Below are positions 34,353 through 43,569 of a stretch of DNA of 64,000 nucleotides, in pieces. The notes beneath the pieces are model-generated. The model ran no database searches and had not been told where the DNA came from. It saw nothing but the letters and a program-made list of their open reading frames with translations. Position 1 is the first letter of the stretch, and every line of letters starts with the position of its first letter. The position numbers and the translations under genes are program-made. This DNA is from an uncultured Methanosarcinales archaeon (lineage in GTDB: Archaea > Halobacteriota > Methanosarcinia > Methanotrichales > Methanotrichaceae): assembly GCA_903871465.1 (NCBI GenBank), contig CAIQHB010000046.1, forward strand, positions 1 through 64,000. The letters are read 5' to 3'.

Positions 34353-35324
34353 ATGAGATCATTTCCAATTAGCACGGCCGGCAAGGCCCTATGGCAGATG
34401 AGGATTAGGAGAAGACCTTTTGTCCTCTCTCATGGCATAAACGCCAGGTGCAACCTGAGCTGCAGCTTTTGCGAGTACTGGAGGAGACCGGGCAAGGAGA
34501 TGAGCACGCAAGAGATCTTCAGGATGCTGGAGGAGGCAAGCTCCTTTGGCATCGGCGTCTACAATGCCTGGACCGTCGAGCCTCTGCTTCGAGAGGATCT
34601 GCCGGAGATTCTCTCCCATGCCAAGTCCCTGGGACTTATCACCTCTCTCATCACCAACGGCCGGCTATTGGCTCGCCGGGCGAAGGAGCTGTCGAACCTC
34701 GATTACCTGTCCGTCTCAGTGGACGGAATCAAGAGCTACCGGGAGCTGCGGGGCATAGATCTGCAGGACACTCTGGCGGGCATCAAGGCGGCAAAAGTTG
34801 CCGGTCACGAGGTCCTCATGAACTGCGTGATTACGGCCAAGAATATGGACGAGCTGGAGGATCTGGTGCATCTGGCGGAGTCTCTCGACACCAAGATCTC
34901 TTTTGAGCCGCTCCACGAATCTTCCGGAATAGATGAGAAGGTCTGGGAGACGCTGGGAATCCGGGATCTCTCAAGGTACGAAAGGGCCATAGAGAGGCTG
35001 ATCGAGCTGAAGAGAGAGGGAGCTCCCATCATCAATTCCCAGACGTATCTAGGAATGATAAAGACTCTCAAACCCAGATTCAAGTGCCACGCCAGTGATA
35101 TTGTTTTGCATGTAGCATCGGACGGAACCCTGGAAAACTGCAGGGTTCACCAGGAGCCGCTGGGCAATGTCTCGGATGGAATAGCACATGTCTGGAAAAC
35201 ATCTCAGAAGAGACGAAAGGAGACGGCACAGGGATGCCAGGGCTGCCTGTTCTTCGGCTATGTGGAAAATAGCCTGCTTTACGAATTCGTGCCCGAGGTG
35301 CTGGCACATTACGAATGGATGTAG
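34353..35324 (+). CDS. Radical SAM enzyme with a SPASM-like C-terminus
   Basis: 323 residues. The radical SAM motif is ARCNLSCSFCEYW (CX3CX2C), followed by LITNGRLLARRAKEL and LSVSVDGIKSYRELRGID, typical of the family. The C-terminal part has further cysteines (FKCHAS, ENCRVH, GCQGCLF) that could hold an auxiliary Fe-S cluster, as in SPASM/twitch enzymes. It follows the CrtC-like gene by 9 nt, so the two are probably co-transcribed. There is no short precursor peptide gene in the operon, which speaks against a typical RiPP maturase. The substrate is unknown. Confidence 0.82.
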   Translation: MRSFPISTAGKALWQMRIRRRPFVLSHGINARCNLSCSFCEYWRRPGKEMSTQEIFRMLEEASSFGIGVYNAWTVEPLLREDLPEILSHAKSLGLITSLITNGRLLARRAKELSNLDYLSVSVDGIKSYRELRGIDLQDTLAGIKAAKVAGHEVLMNCVITAKNMDELEDLVHLAESLDTKISFEPLHESSGIDEKVWETLGIRDLSRYERAIERLIELKREGAPIINSQTYLGMIKTLKPRFKCHASDIVLHVASDGTLENCRVHQEPLGNVSDGIAHVWKTSQKRRKETAQGCQGCLFFGYVENSLLYEFVPEVLAHYEWM

Positions 35325-35449
35325 GCGACAGGAGGAAGAACTGGACGGGCAGAGAACCATAATGAGAACGAGAAGAGAATTGCAGAAAACGGCTGAAAAG
35401 CAAAAAATAATAATACTAGCATGTGAACATAGAAAGAGGTGATTCACCT

Positions 35450-36466
35450 ATGAGCCCGTGCGAGTCCAGAACTATCTGGTGGGATGACGGCCTGTGGCTG
35501 ATCGATCAGACCAAACTTCCCGGCAAGCTCGAACCCATAAGGATGGAGAGCGTTCGGCAACTGGTCGAGGCCATTCAATCACTGCGCGTACGCGGCGCGC
35601 CGGCGCTCGGAGCTGCCGGTGCCTACGGCATTGCTCTCGCCGCAGAGAAGTCCTTTACCTCTAACGCATATGACATGATCTCGGAACTTGAATTGGCCGC
35701 AGAGATGATCAAAGGGGCACGGCCTACGGCCATTAACCTATCCTGGGGCGTAGAAAGGGCCTTGAAGGCCGCGACTTCACAGGCGAATATCGATGATATT
35801 CGAGAGACGGCTCTCCGCGAAGCAGAGGAGATGGCAGAAGAGGATATCCGCATCAATAAAGCCATTGGAAAGAATGGCGCCCGGCTTCTCGATGATGGGG
35901 ACTCCGTTCTTACCCATTGCAATGCCGGAAGGCTGGCATGCGTCGGATGGGGGACCGCACTGGGCGTCGTGCGCTCTGCAGTTGCCGTTGGGAAGCGCAT
36001 TCATGTATATGCCAGTGAGACGCGGCCGCTGCACCAGGGCTCTCGGCTGACAGCCTGGGAATTAGCTCAGGATGGAATTCCCGTAACCCTGATTTGCGAT
36101 AGCATGTCCGGTAGCCTGATGCGTAAAGGCAAAATCGATAAGATTATCGTGGGAGCAGATCGCATCACCAGAGACGTCGTCTTCAACAAGATAGGAACCT
36201 ATAATCATGCTGTTTTGGCCAAGCATCACAAGATTCCCTTTTACGTGGCCGCACCCCTGTCCACCTTTGACCGAATAAACGCAGAGGAGGACATAGTAGT
36301 GGAGGAGCGCGATCCGGAGGAGATATGCACACTGGCGGGCATGCGTCTCGCGCCCCAGGGCATTGCCGTCTACAACCCGGCCTTTGATGCCACGCCCCTG
36401 GAGCTGATAACCGGGCTGATTACTGAGAAAGGTGTTTTCCGGCCGCCGCTCATGCCAACTTTATAG
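35450..36466 (+). CDS. mtnA: Methylthioribose-1-phosphate isomerase
   Basis: About 338 residues from ATG 35450, preceded by AGAGGTGA; a GTG at 35423 is in frame but lacks support. Family motifs are SLRVRGAPALGAAGAYGIAL, the catalytic Cys in LTHCNAGRLACVGWGTALG and the Asp in KIIVGADRITRDVVFNKIG. The enzyme converts 5-methylthioribose-1-phosphate to methylthioribulose-1-phosphate in methionine salvage. It is related to eIF2B subunits. The phosphorylase that makes its substrate (mtnP) lies 2.4 kb downstream, with a GMC oxidoreductase between. Confidence 0.93.
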   Translation: MSPCESRTIWWDDGLWLIDQTKLPGKLEPIRMESVRQLVEAIQSLRVRGAPALGAAGAYGIALAAEKSFTSNAYDMISELELAAEMIKGARPTAINLSWGVERALKAATSQANIDDIRETALREAEEMAEEDIRINKAIGKNGARLLDDGDSVLTHCNAGRLACVGWGTALGVVRSAVAVGKRIHVYASETRPLHQGSRLTAWELAQDGIPVTLICDSMSGSLMRKGKIDKIIVGADRITRDVVFNKIGTYNHAVLAKHHKIPFYVAAPLSTFDRINAEEDIVVEERDPEEICTLAGMRLAPQGIAVYNPAFDATPLELITGLITEKGVFRPPLMPTL

Positions 36467-36528
36467 TCTATTCTTTTATGCGAGATATTATGGAGGGCTC
36501 ACTTCCAGATGTCTTGCATCCAAGAACC

Positions 36529-36538
36529 AAAATATTAA
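36529..36538 (+). promoter_or_regulatory. TATA-like box of the GMC oxidoreductase gene
   Basis: AAAATATTAA about 30 nt before ATG 36564, pointing to a leaderless mRNA and to this ATG as the true start. Confidence 0.45.
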
Positions 36539-36563
36539 AGTACATTTAATGGTAGTTTATATT

Positions 36564-38666
36564 ATGTCAGATTCTTTCGAAGCAGTGGTAATAGGCTCAG
36601 GATTTGGTGGAACGATTCTAGCGCTATCCTTTGCCAACTCCTTTGCACCGGAAAATAATCCCAATAAGAAGGTCTGCATTCTGGAACGGGGCCAGTGGTG
36701 GTTCTCTCATGAGATAAATTTCACGCCAAAGGCGGCGAGAGCAGATCCCGAAAAATCCAGCAATATGCGCGAATATCTGGACGACAATAGTAAGCCCTAC
36801 CATTTCTGGGCCCATCCCGACAATGTGGAAGGGATTCTAAATCTCTTGGCGGCCAACCGGGCACTTACACCTCAGGGCATTTACGATTACAAAGTCTTAG
36901 GAAATGTCCATGCGTTAGTAACCAATGCCGTAGGTGGTGGTTCTATGATCTACTCCAATGTTACCATCGAACCGCCAATGGAAGTATATAGAGATTGGTT
37001 CTCAGATGAAAAAGAGGCAGCAAAGCTTCAGGACTACTTCAGAAAGGCCGAAAATTTTATAAAAGTAAATAAGATAGTCTCCAATGCAGGAATGAGCGCC
37101 AACCTCCTGGATAAGACCAAAGCCATGAAAGAGGCGGCTCAGGCCCTGATTGATAAAGGGAATAAGGATATCGTTAACGTAACTCAGATTGGAAATAAGA
37201 CATTGATCGATTTTCCGGTGGATCTTTCCATTACCGATATTCCCCCAGGGTTGATACCTGCCGACCTTCAGCAGAGGATGAAGAATAACGCGCTGACGGT
37301 TGCGGACATTGCGTCTCTGCCGGATATCATGGCCAAGCTCTCCCAGAGCAGCGTCTGCCAGAGACAGGGTCGGTGCAACCTGGGCTGCATCCCAGGATCA
37401 AGACACACTCTAAACAAGAGCCTTTATGATGCTGTCAAGTCCGGGAACCCGGCCAATCCTCTGGAGATCAGAGAGCTCTCCGAGGTTTACGACATTCAGT
37501 TTGAGGAAGGAAAAGAGTTCCCCTACAAGATTCTGTATAAGTTATACGATAAAATGAATAGCAGTTCGCCTCAGAAAAAAGAGGTCTCAGCCAAGAAGGT
37601 CGTGATCGCTGCCGGCACTCTCGGATCAACTGAGCTATTGCTGAAATGCAAAGCGAGGGGTAGCCTGCAACTGAGCGACCAGGTGGGCAAGAGCTTCCTC
37701 ACCAACGGCGACTTCCTTGGTTACATGACACTGGAGCAGAGGACAATAGACTCCACCAGAGGGCCCATCAATGCCTCCCATGTGGCCTTCAAGACAGAAG
37801 GAAAGGAGTTCACCTACACTATAGAGGATACAACCATATCGAAGATGGTGGCTCCGCTTGTCGCTACCATGCTGGAGCTTCATGCGCATGGGGCCAAGGT
37901 GGCAAATATGGATCTCCTGAAGGACGCAGAGCTTCTCATAAGGTTTGGTCTGAGCAGTTTGATTATGGACAATATCTCGACGACAACACTTATGGAGATC
38001 TTCTCAACGATGTGGAACGACCCCAAAGTAAGAGGTGTCCTCATAGACATTCTCCGGACCGGGACCGCCAGCGATGAGACTACTAGAAAATTGGTGGAGA
38101 GCCTTCTCACCTGGGCTGTCACTGACTGGGATAACCCTTATGCCTCCCCTGAAGAGAGAATGGCCAGGTTCTTCGTTTTCTCCGCCATGAGCCGGGGAGA
38201 GAAAGCCGGAATGGTAAAGCTCAAACCCAACTGGAAGGAGATGGAGGATCAAAACGACCTGGGAGAGAAGATCTTTGTGGACTGGCCTGCCGCCGAGAAC
38301 ACCGGGATTTTCAAGAGCATGGTTGAAGGCATGAAGAAACTGGCGGCCAATATCGAGAGTGGTGGCGAAGATAGAGTGTTCACGCCCCTGTGGAACTTCG
38401 ACAACCCCGAGGAGAGCACAACTGTGGTCCTCCATCCTCTGGGAGGCTGTAGCATAGGAAAGGATGTGACTGTGGGGGTGGTGGACAATCTTGGCCATGT
38501 GTTCAGGAACGATGGCTCATCTGATAAAAAGAAGGCTTATCCCGACCTTTATGTCATAGATGGGTCAATCATCCCTGAGCCTCTGGGCGTCAATCCTTCA
38601 TTTACGATCTCAGCCCTGGCGTTCAGGGCGGCAGAGAACATTGTAGGGGCCAAAAACCTTCCATGA
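36564..38666 (+). CDS. GMC-family FAD oxidoreductase, cholesterol-oxidase-like
   Basis: About 700 residues. The FAD-binding Rossmann motif is VVIGSGFGGTILALSFA. GGGSMIYSNVTIEPP and CQRQGRCNLGCIPGSRHTLN are typical of the cholesterol-oxidase-like GMC branch, and the end VLHPLGGCSIGKD with LYVIDGSIIPEPLGVNPSFT carries the active-site His and the FAD-contacting segment. The enzyme oxidises an alcohol, with FAD as cofactor; the substrate is unknown. The start at 36564 fits the homology and a TATA-like box, and avoids overlap with mtnA. Such enzymes are uncommon in methanogens, so acquisition from bacteria is plausible. There is no signal peptide. Confidence 0.88.
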   Translation: MSDSFEAVVIGSGFGGTILALSFANSFAPENNPNKKVCILERGQWWFSHEINFTPKAARADPEKSSNMREYLDDNSKPYHFWAHPDNVEGILNLLAANRALTPQGIYDYKVLGNVHALVTNAVGGGSMIYSNVTIEPPMEVYRDWFSDEKEAAKLQDYFRKAENFIKVNKIVSNAGMSANLLDKTKAMKEAAQALIDKGNKDIVNVTQIGNKTLIDFPVDLSITDIPPGLIPADLQQRMKNNALTVADIASLPDIMAKLSQSSVCQRQGRCNLGCIPGSRHTLNKSLYDAVKSGNPANPLEIRELSEVYDIQFEEGKEFPYKILYKLYDKMNSSSPQKKEVSAKKVVIAAGTLGSTELLLKCKARGSLQLSDQVGKSFLTNGDFLGYMTLEQRTIDSTRGPINASHVAFKTEGKEFTYTIEDTTISKMVAPLVATMLELHAHGAKVANMDLLKDAELLIRFGLSSLIMDNISTTTLMEIFSTMWNDPKVRGVLIDILRTGTASDETTRKLVESLLTWAVTDWDNPYASPEERMARFFVFSAMSRGEKAGMVKLKPNWKEMEDQNDLGEKIFVDWPAAENTGIFKSMVEGMKKLAANIESGGEDRVFTPLWNFDNPEESTTVVLHPLGGCSIGKDVTVGVVDNLGHVFRNDGSSDKKKAYPDLYVIDGSIIPEPLGVNPSFTISALAFRAAENIVGAKNLP

Positions 38667-38869
38667 AGCATAAATAACAGTCAATTTGGGTCTGTGCAAA
38701 AGGTCCATGCAAAGGATCCATGAACGGATCCATGCATCTTCAGGAATCGGGACGAATCTCGAAGATGCGAGCCTTTTCCGGCCCCCATATTTTTTGGATC
38801 TGTTGCAGATTTCCGGCAAAATGAATTTCAGGCGAAAGACGATTAAGGAGAGATGTCTTTCAGGTTCTG

Positions 38870-39631
38870 ATGAATGAAGAGCTGGCAGTGATCGGTGGCG
38901 TGGGCTTTTCCCTGGACGGAATGGCAGACGTTGTTGAGACAATTTATGGACACGTTCCCGTCATCCATACCAGGATCAAGGGCCAGAAGGTATTGTTCAT
39001 CCCCCGTCACGGCACAGGCACAGTCCATCTGCCTCCTCATAAGGTCAACTACCGAGCGGTCATTTCGGCCGCGAAAAAGCATGGCATAACGAGGGTCATC
39101 TCCATCAACACTGTGGGCAGCATGAGGGCAGAACCGACAGGAAGCCTTTTTTTTCCCACTGATTTTATTGAGTTCACCAAATGCAGATCGAATACCTTCT
39201 TTGAGGACAGGGCTGTGCACGTGGATATGAGCCAGCCCTACTGCCCGGAGCTTCGTCGCGATCTTGCGGAGGCAGCGCATACTTTGGGTTTGCCGGCAAC
39301 GGAGGGCGTATATGTTTGCGCCGAGGGTCCGCACCTGGAGTCTCCCGCCCAGATCCGAATGATGAGCCGGTTCGGGGATGTGGTGGGCATGACCGGATAC
39401 CCAGAGGTTGTCTTAGCCAGAGAGGCAGAGCTTTGCTATGCGTCCCTATGCATCATCACCAATCCCGCCTGCGGCATATCCGGCATAAAAAGTGTGATTG
39501 CCTCTGAGATCCCTGAACAAATGCAAAAGAGCCGCGAGGATGTTCGAGAGATAATCTATCAGGCGGCGCAGAAATTCGCTGCAAATAGGTCCTGCGGCTG
39601 CCCGAGATCACTATCCGAAGCGGCGCTCTAG
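38870..39631 (+). CDS. mtnP: Methylthioadenosine/methylthioinosine phosphorylase family protein
   Basis: 253 residues of the MTAP/PNP type II fold. Motifs are VLFIPRHGTGTVHLPPHKVN, ISINTVGSM, CAEGPHLESPAQIRMMSRFG and VVGMTGYPEVVLAREAELCY. Where adenosine-specific MTAPs have an acidic residue for the 6-amino group (T-D-Y-D), this protein has TNPACGISG with Asn. That fits a 6-oxopurine, so 5'-methylthioinosine may be the real substrate, as for the methanogen enzyme of M. jannaschii. Together with mtnA it forms the salvage route from methylthioadenosine. A weak SD precedes the ATG. Confidence 0.85.
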   Translation: MNEELAVIGGVGFSLDGMADVVETIYGHVPVIHTRIKGQKVLFIPRHGTGTVHLPPHKVNYRAVISAAKKHGITRVISINTVGSMRAEPTGSLFFPTDFIEFTKCRSNTFFEDRAVHVDMSQPYCPELRRDLAEAAHTLGLPATEGVYVCAEGPHLESPAQIRMMSRFGDVVGMTGYPEVVLAREAELCYASLCIITNPACGISGIKSVIASEIPEQMQKSREDVREIIYQAAQKFAANRSCGCPRSLSEAAL

Positions 39632-39652
39632 CTCAGCCTATTCTGTGCCGTC

Positions 39653-40036
39653 TTACATCGCCTCAATCTGGACGGAGCCCTGGGCAGAGCTGCCGCTGGC
39701 GTCTGTCACCTTCAGGATGATGACGTGGCCGCCTTTGCCGAGTTTTGAGGGGTTTAGCTGGAAGGACTGGCTGGTCGAGAGCACTCCGTCGATGCTGGAG
39801 CTCCAAACAAAACTCAAAGGCCTCTTGCCACCGCTCACGGTAGAAGCAAAGCTGAAATCATCCTTTCCCTGCAAGATCTCTCCGGCTTTGGGTGAAGTGA
39901 TATTCACAGTTAGATTTTCCCGGGCTTGGTCCGCGGCTGTGGTGCCCGTCTTGACACTACTCGTTCCACTCTTCTGCTCCACGCACCCGGCAGCTAAAAG
40001 AGCAAAGCATAATGCAATTAAGATCATCCACTTCAT
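39653..40036 (-). CDS. Lipoprotein with a PKD/Ig-like domain
   Basis: 127 residues. The N-terminus MKWMILIALCFALLAAGC has a lipobox (LAAGC), so Cys18 should carry the lipid and anchor the protein outside the membrane. The rest is one beta-sandwich (NLTVNITSPKAGEILQGKDD; VIILKVTDASGSSAQGSVQI) of the PKD or Ig type. It is convergent with mtnP (21-nt gap). It is a binding or structural surface protein; no ligand can be named. Confidence 0.75.
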   Translation of the reverse strand: MKWMILIALCFALLAAGCVEQKSGTSSVKTGTTAADQARENLTVNITSPKAGEILQGKDDFSFASTVSGGKRPLSFVWSSSIDGVLSTSQSFQLNPSKLGKGGHVIILKVTDASGSSAQGSVQIEAM

Positions 40037-40153
40037 GCCGGAGTTGAAGCTTCTAAAAGAATATAATTCCTTCTCTCAAAAAGAAACACTCAGCGAAAGC
40101 TCTCAATCGAACATTTAAAAGCAAAGCTTACAGGAATCCATAGTCCCTTACGA

Positions 40154-40185
40154 GCGCCCTTCTTGCTAGACCACAAGAAAGGCGC
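40154..40185. other. Stable hairpin downstream of the eS1 gene
   Basis: GCGCCCTTCTTG and CAAGAAAGGCGC pair in 11 of 12 positions around an 8-nt loop. It lies 40-70 nt after the stop codon of the minus-strand eS1 gene, where it could mark or protect the transcript end. Confidence 0.4.
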
Positions 40186-40223
40186 TAGAACTCGCCCAAA
40201 TAGCTTTGCGGTATATTATTGCT

Positions 40224-40856
40224 TCAGGTTGAGGCTGTAGGTGCGACGGGCGCGGCCGGAGCTGCCTTTGCCATTGCGGGCTCAGCTCTGATCTCAGTCT
40301 TGCGCACTTCTACGCGCCTGAGGGGATATATCACCTTGGCCTCTTTGTAGATATCCAGAGAGATCTTGCCACCCACGACATCCTGGATCAGCTGGTTCAG
40401 GTCGAGGTTCTTCGACCTCTCCATAACAACTCTCTTGGAGAGCTCTCTTATGGCCTTGACCTGATTGGCCCGTGCTCTCTTTACTGTGAAGCAGCTGGGC
40501 TTGATCCTGACCTGGTAGCCGTCTGTTGTGGTTACATCCACAATGGAATCGATGCGAGATGTTCTTCTCTTAACCAGGGAGCGCACATAATCCGTGGTCA
40601 TCTCATGGCCCAGGAACTTCGTGTATGCCGAATCGCCTGCTACGCGGTCGACCCTGAACTTGAGCTTGGTGTTCTGCTTAGAGAAATTGTTTGTGAGATC
40701 TCCCAGGGTGGTCTCAATAATCCTTCCCACAATCCTCTCCGGATCGTTTGCGATCGTTTCGCCAAAGGGAACCCTGCCGAACATCTCCGGACTTACAACC
40801 TTATACCATTGCTTGGCCTTTCTGCTCTCAGCCTTTCTTTGCGATCTTCTAGCCAA
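40224..40856 (-). CDS. rps3ae: Small ribosomal subunit protein eS1 (S3ae)
   Basis: 210 residues, a normal length. Motifs are KAKQWYKVVSPEMFG near the start, VGRIIETTLGDLTNNFSKQN, HEMTTDYVRSLVKRRTSRID, and the C-terminal basic stretch IYPLRRVEVRKTEI followed by an Ala/Pro-rich tail. It is part of the 30S platform near the mRNA exit in archaea. It appears to stand alone, with its promoter in the AT-rich 40857-40945. Confidence 0.95.
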   Translation of the reverse strand: MARRSQRKAESRKAKQWYKVVSPEMFGRVPFGETIANDPERIVGRIIETTLGDLTNNFSKQNTKLKFRVDRVAGDSAYTKFLGHEMTTDYVRSLVKRRTSRIDSIVDVTTTDGYQVRIKPSCFTVKRARANQVKAIRELSKRVVMERSKNLDLNQLIQDVVGGKISLDIYKEAKVIYPLRRVEVRKTEIRAEPAMAKAAPAAPVAPTAST

Positions 40857-40948
40857 TAAACATCCTCCGAGGTAATATCAATCCGAACTTCGTTCAAGCT
40901 CGCTGTATTTAAACTGATCGCCCCAAAAAAGATAAGATGCCGGCAAAC

Positions 40949-42604
40949 CTAATCTGCCGACCAGACATAGATGTAGACATAGTTGGACCAGTCATTGCAT
41001 TGGTAGCTCAGGATGTGCCAGCCCGGTTCACTGCCTTTAAACCACGTCTGGTACCATCCGGCGCTCTTATAGCCGAAGTTCTTGACCTCGGGAGCACAGT
41101 AGTTGCCGTGCGAACCGGCGCACATAGTCCACTCGTAAGACCAGTATATTCCGGGCCGGCTTATCTTGGACCAGAGAGGCAACCATTCTTCAGAAAATAC
41201 ACCGGCAACGAAGCCCGGCTTTCCCGGGCAGGTCTGCACATAATACTCATTGCATCTGCAGGTAGACGGTCTTGGATAGACAGCTTTGTAGCTCTCGGGA
41301 AGATATCCGCCAGGCGCAGTTAAGCTGCCCGGATTCGCGCTTGTCGGGCAACCGCTCGGATAAGGACAGGCGCTGCTAACGCCTTCTTTTACAACGGTCG
41401 AGCTGGTGCAGGTGGTGCAGGTCGCGGTAGTGGAGCCCGCCAATGCCGGTGAGTTTGATAATGTCGGAACTCTTACGATTGCCGGATTGTTGGCCTGCAA
41501 CTGACGGCCCGCCTGGGAGGGGAGGCTCCCGGAAGCGGAGTATCCCGTTTGTTGAGCCGGATAATTCACAAGTCCCGGATAGCCCGTCTGAATCGGAGAG
41601 CTCGCCGCAGGTGCATTGCTCTGCTGGGCTTGATAATTGTAGAAGGTCCCGTCTGTCGCCTGGCCTGTGATCGGCCTATACAGATTGTTATCAGGCATCG
41701 CAAGTCCCTCTGCATTGAGGTCTGGTGGTGTTGGTGCACCTGCAGGCAAAGATACCTGTGCTATTGTGCCTGGATTGCTTGTGTAGCTTTGTGAAGGAGA
41801 AGCCACGACTCTCGGATATACATAGATGTAGATGTAGTTGGACCAAATGCCGCAGTTGTAGCAGAGGGTATGCCAGCCTGGAACATCGCCCGAGAACCAA
41901 CCTTTCTTGTAGCCCGTCCCGGTCCAGCCCCACAGTCGCACGACTGGAGCGGACGCGCCGGGATACCACTCATAGACAAAGAAGTTGCCGCTAGACTTGA
42001 TGTCCGCAAAGAGTGGAAGATAACCACCGTAGCTGCATCCTGCTATTGTATTCAGGCCTGAAGAGGTCTGGACATAGAACCTGTTGGCGGAATTGACCTG
42101 GCCCGGGTAGTACCAGTAGCTTGAACCGGTCAGTGCCGTCTGTGCGACCGCGCCTGCGGTTCCACTCACCATATTCCCTGGTGAAGAGGATGATACAAAG
42201 TTCAAGCTCGCATCAGGAACAAAGCTCTCTGCTGCCGGCGGCGAGAGTCTCAGCGCCTCCGCCGTCAATTGATCCTGGACGGGGCCGCCGGTCTCGGGTG
42301 CCGAATAAGCGGACCCGGCCCCCTGAAGGCTCACATACGTTTGCTGGCCCTGGGTCGGATAATTATTCTGCTGAGGCTGAAGATAACCATCCTGGATCGA
42401 TGAGCCGTCCTGATAGGGCACATTGGCCCCCAACGATGCCCCTAACCCTGACGACTGGGCGGTGCCCGTCGAAGTTGTGCCTGTCAAGCTTTGAGCTGGT
42501 TGAAGATAGGTGCTCGTATCAGAGCCGCTTACATCGCCAACTGCTCCCAATGCGACATTAATCATAACTAAAAACGCGACTAATACCGTAAGATAACATT
42601 TCAT
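40949..42604 (-). CDS. Secreted surface protein with two WSNY-type domains
   Basis: About 551 residues from ATG 42604 (SD AGGAG 8 nt upstream; GTG 42613 possible). A signal peptide (MKCYLTVLVAFLVMINVALG) is followed by low-complexity linkers rich in Gln, Ser, Pro and Thr. There are two copies of a domain of about 90 residues. Copy one ends GWHTLCYNCGIWSNYIYIYV and copy two GWHILSYQCNDWSNYVYIYV; both include an early YVQT motif and conserved Trp and Cys residues. The second copy ends the protein. I do not recognise a named family for this domain. It is likely a sheath or envelope component. Confidence 0.75.
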   Translation of the reverse strand: MKCYLTVLVAFLVMINVALGAVGDVSGSDTSTYLQPAQSLTGTTSTGTAQSSGLGASLGANVPYQDGSSIQDGYLQPQQNNYPTQGQQTYVSLQGAGSAYSAPETGGPVQDQLTAEALRLSPPAAESFVPDASLNFVSSSSPGNMVSGTAGAVAQTALTGSSYWYYPGQVNSANRFYVQTSSGLNTIAGCSYGGYLPLFADIKSSGNFFVYEWYPGASAPVVRLWGWTGTGYKKGWFSGDVPGWHTLCYNCGIWSNYIYIYVYPRVVASPSQSYTSNPGTIAQVSLPAGAPTPPDLNAEGLAMPDNNLYRPITGQATDGTFYNYQAQQSNAPAASSPIQTGYPGLVNYPAQQTGYSASGSLPSQAGRQLQANNPAIVRVPTLSNSPALAGSTTATCTTCTSSTVVKEGVSSACPYPSGCPTSANPGSLTAPGGYLPESYKAVYPRPSTCRCNEYYVQTCPGKPGFVAGVFSEEWLPLWSKISRPGIYWSYEWTMCAGSHGNYCAPEVKNFGYKSAGWYQTWFKGSEPGWHILSYQCNDWSNYVYIYVWSAD

Positions 42605-42804
42605 ATACCCCACTCCTGACTGACTTTGAATTGTTACTCTTTCATTTAAAGCGTTCTATCTATTTAATACTTACTTTTGGAACGAGTGCAAGAAACCATA
42701 TAGATTATAATAATAATATTTAGCGCTTTAATTCGCTTGCAAGAATAGACAAAAAGTTAGATATCCCGGAACGCAGGAGAGAATTGCTACACCTGCCTCA
42801 TCGA

Positions 42805-43569
42805 CTACTCTCTCTTGCTCCAATTGTTTCTGACCATCTCTGCCAGGCGCGGATTATCAAATTGATTGTAGATATCAAGGTCCGTGGTGAAGCCCACAAA
42901 CGGATCTATGGTGCCCTTCTCCAGGTTCGTCACCCAGATTTGTATGCCTTTATCCTCGGCTTTCTCCCCATTCTCCCGGAAGAACTGCATAAAAGGCTCC
43001 AGTGTCTCGCTGCTCGGCACCAGAATTACAGAGTCCACTCCAGGCTCAGGTTTGCATTTATCGATATCAATAGCCTTTACGCTTGTGACGATAAAGGCGT
43101 TCGCCTTCCGTTCCGGGGCCGAGAAGGTGAGCTCGCCGGGGCTCTCAGCAGTTAGGCTGTACCCGGCGTCACGCATGAAACCTTTTAATGAATCCGTCAG
43201 GCTCTGGCTCAGGATGATTTTCAGCTCCGGAAGAGAGCGTAGAAACCTGGCTTGGGCATCATTAAAGTCCTGCTTGCTGTACTTCTTCGTGTGCAGGAAA
43301 TGGAAGATGCGCCCGTCCATCTGGGTGTATGTATCAAGGCCGGGAAGATCGAAGACGGGCGTCTTGCTCATAATGCTGGCAAAGATGCCGGGTGCAATTT
43401 TTTCTCCCACCATTTTCTTCAGCTCCAGGGTTTCCTGGTCGGTCAATTTTGCAGCTCGAACCACGTCATAGATGCGGAGGAGAAGCTCACATCTGGCAAT
43501 GATCTCCCTCTCACGGAGCAGCGCCCTGAGAGGATCCACAATTTTGTCGGTCACCATTTTATTCATCAA
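42805..43569 (-). CDS. Conserved archaeal protein coupled to mptA, function unknown
   Basis: 254 residues. The N-terminal half is helical and charged ([20 protein letters not shown]). The C-terminal half alternates strands and helices ([56 protein letters not shown]), a pattern compatible with a nuclease-like or Rossmann-like fold. No known family is recognised. Its start codon overlaps the mptA stop by 4 nt (ATGA), so the two are made together. This makes a link to methanopterin synthesis or its regulation reasonable but unproven. Confidence 0.7.
   Translation of the reverse strand: MMNKMVTDKIVDPLRALLREREIIARCELLLRIYDVVRAAKLTDQETLELKKMVGEKIAPGIFASIMSKTPVFDLPGLDTYTQMDGRIFHFLHTKKYSKQDFNDAQARFLRSLPELKIILSQSLTDSLKGFMRDAGYSLTAESPGELTFSAPERKANAFIVTSVKAIDIDKCKPEPGVDSVILVPSSETLEPFMQFFRENGEKAEDKGIQIWVTNLEKGTIDPFVGFTTDLDIYNQFDNPRLAEMVRNNWSKRE

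Noticed and set aside
36432-36563. Longer start for the GMC oxidoreductase
   Set aside because: Overlaps the mtnA end and adds residues without homology; the FAD motif follows ATG 36564 directly.
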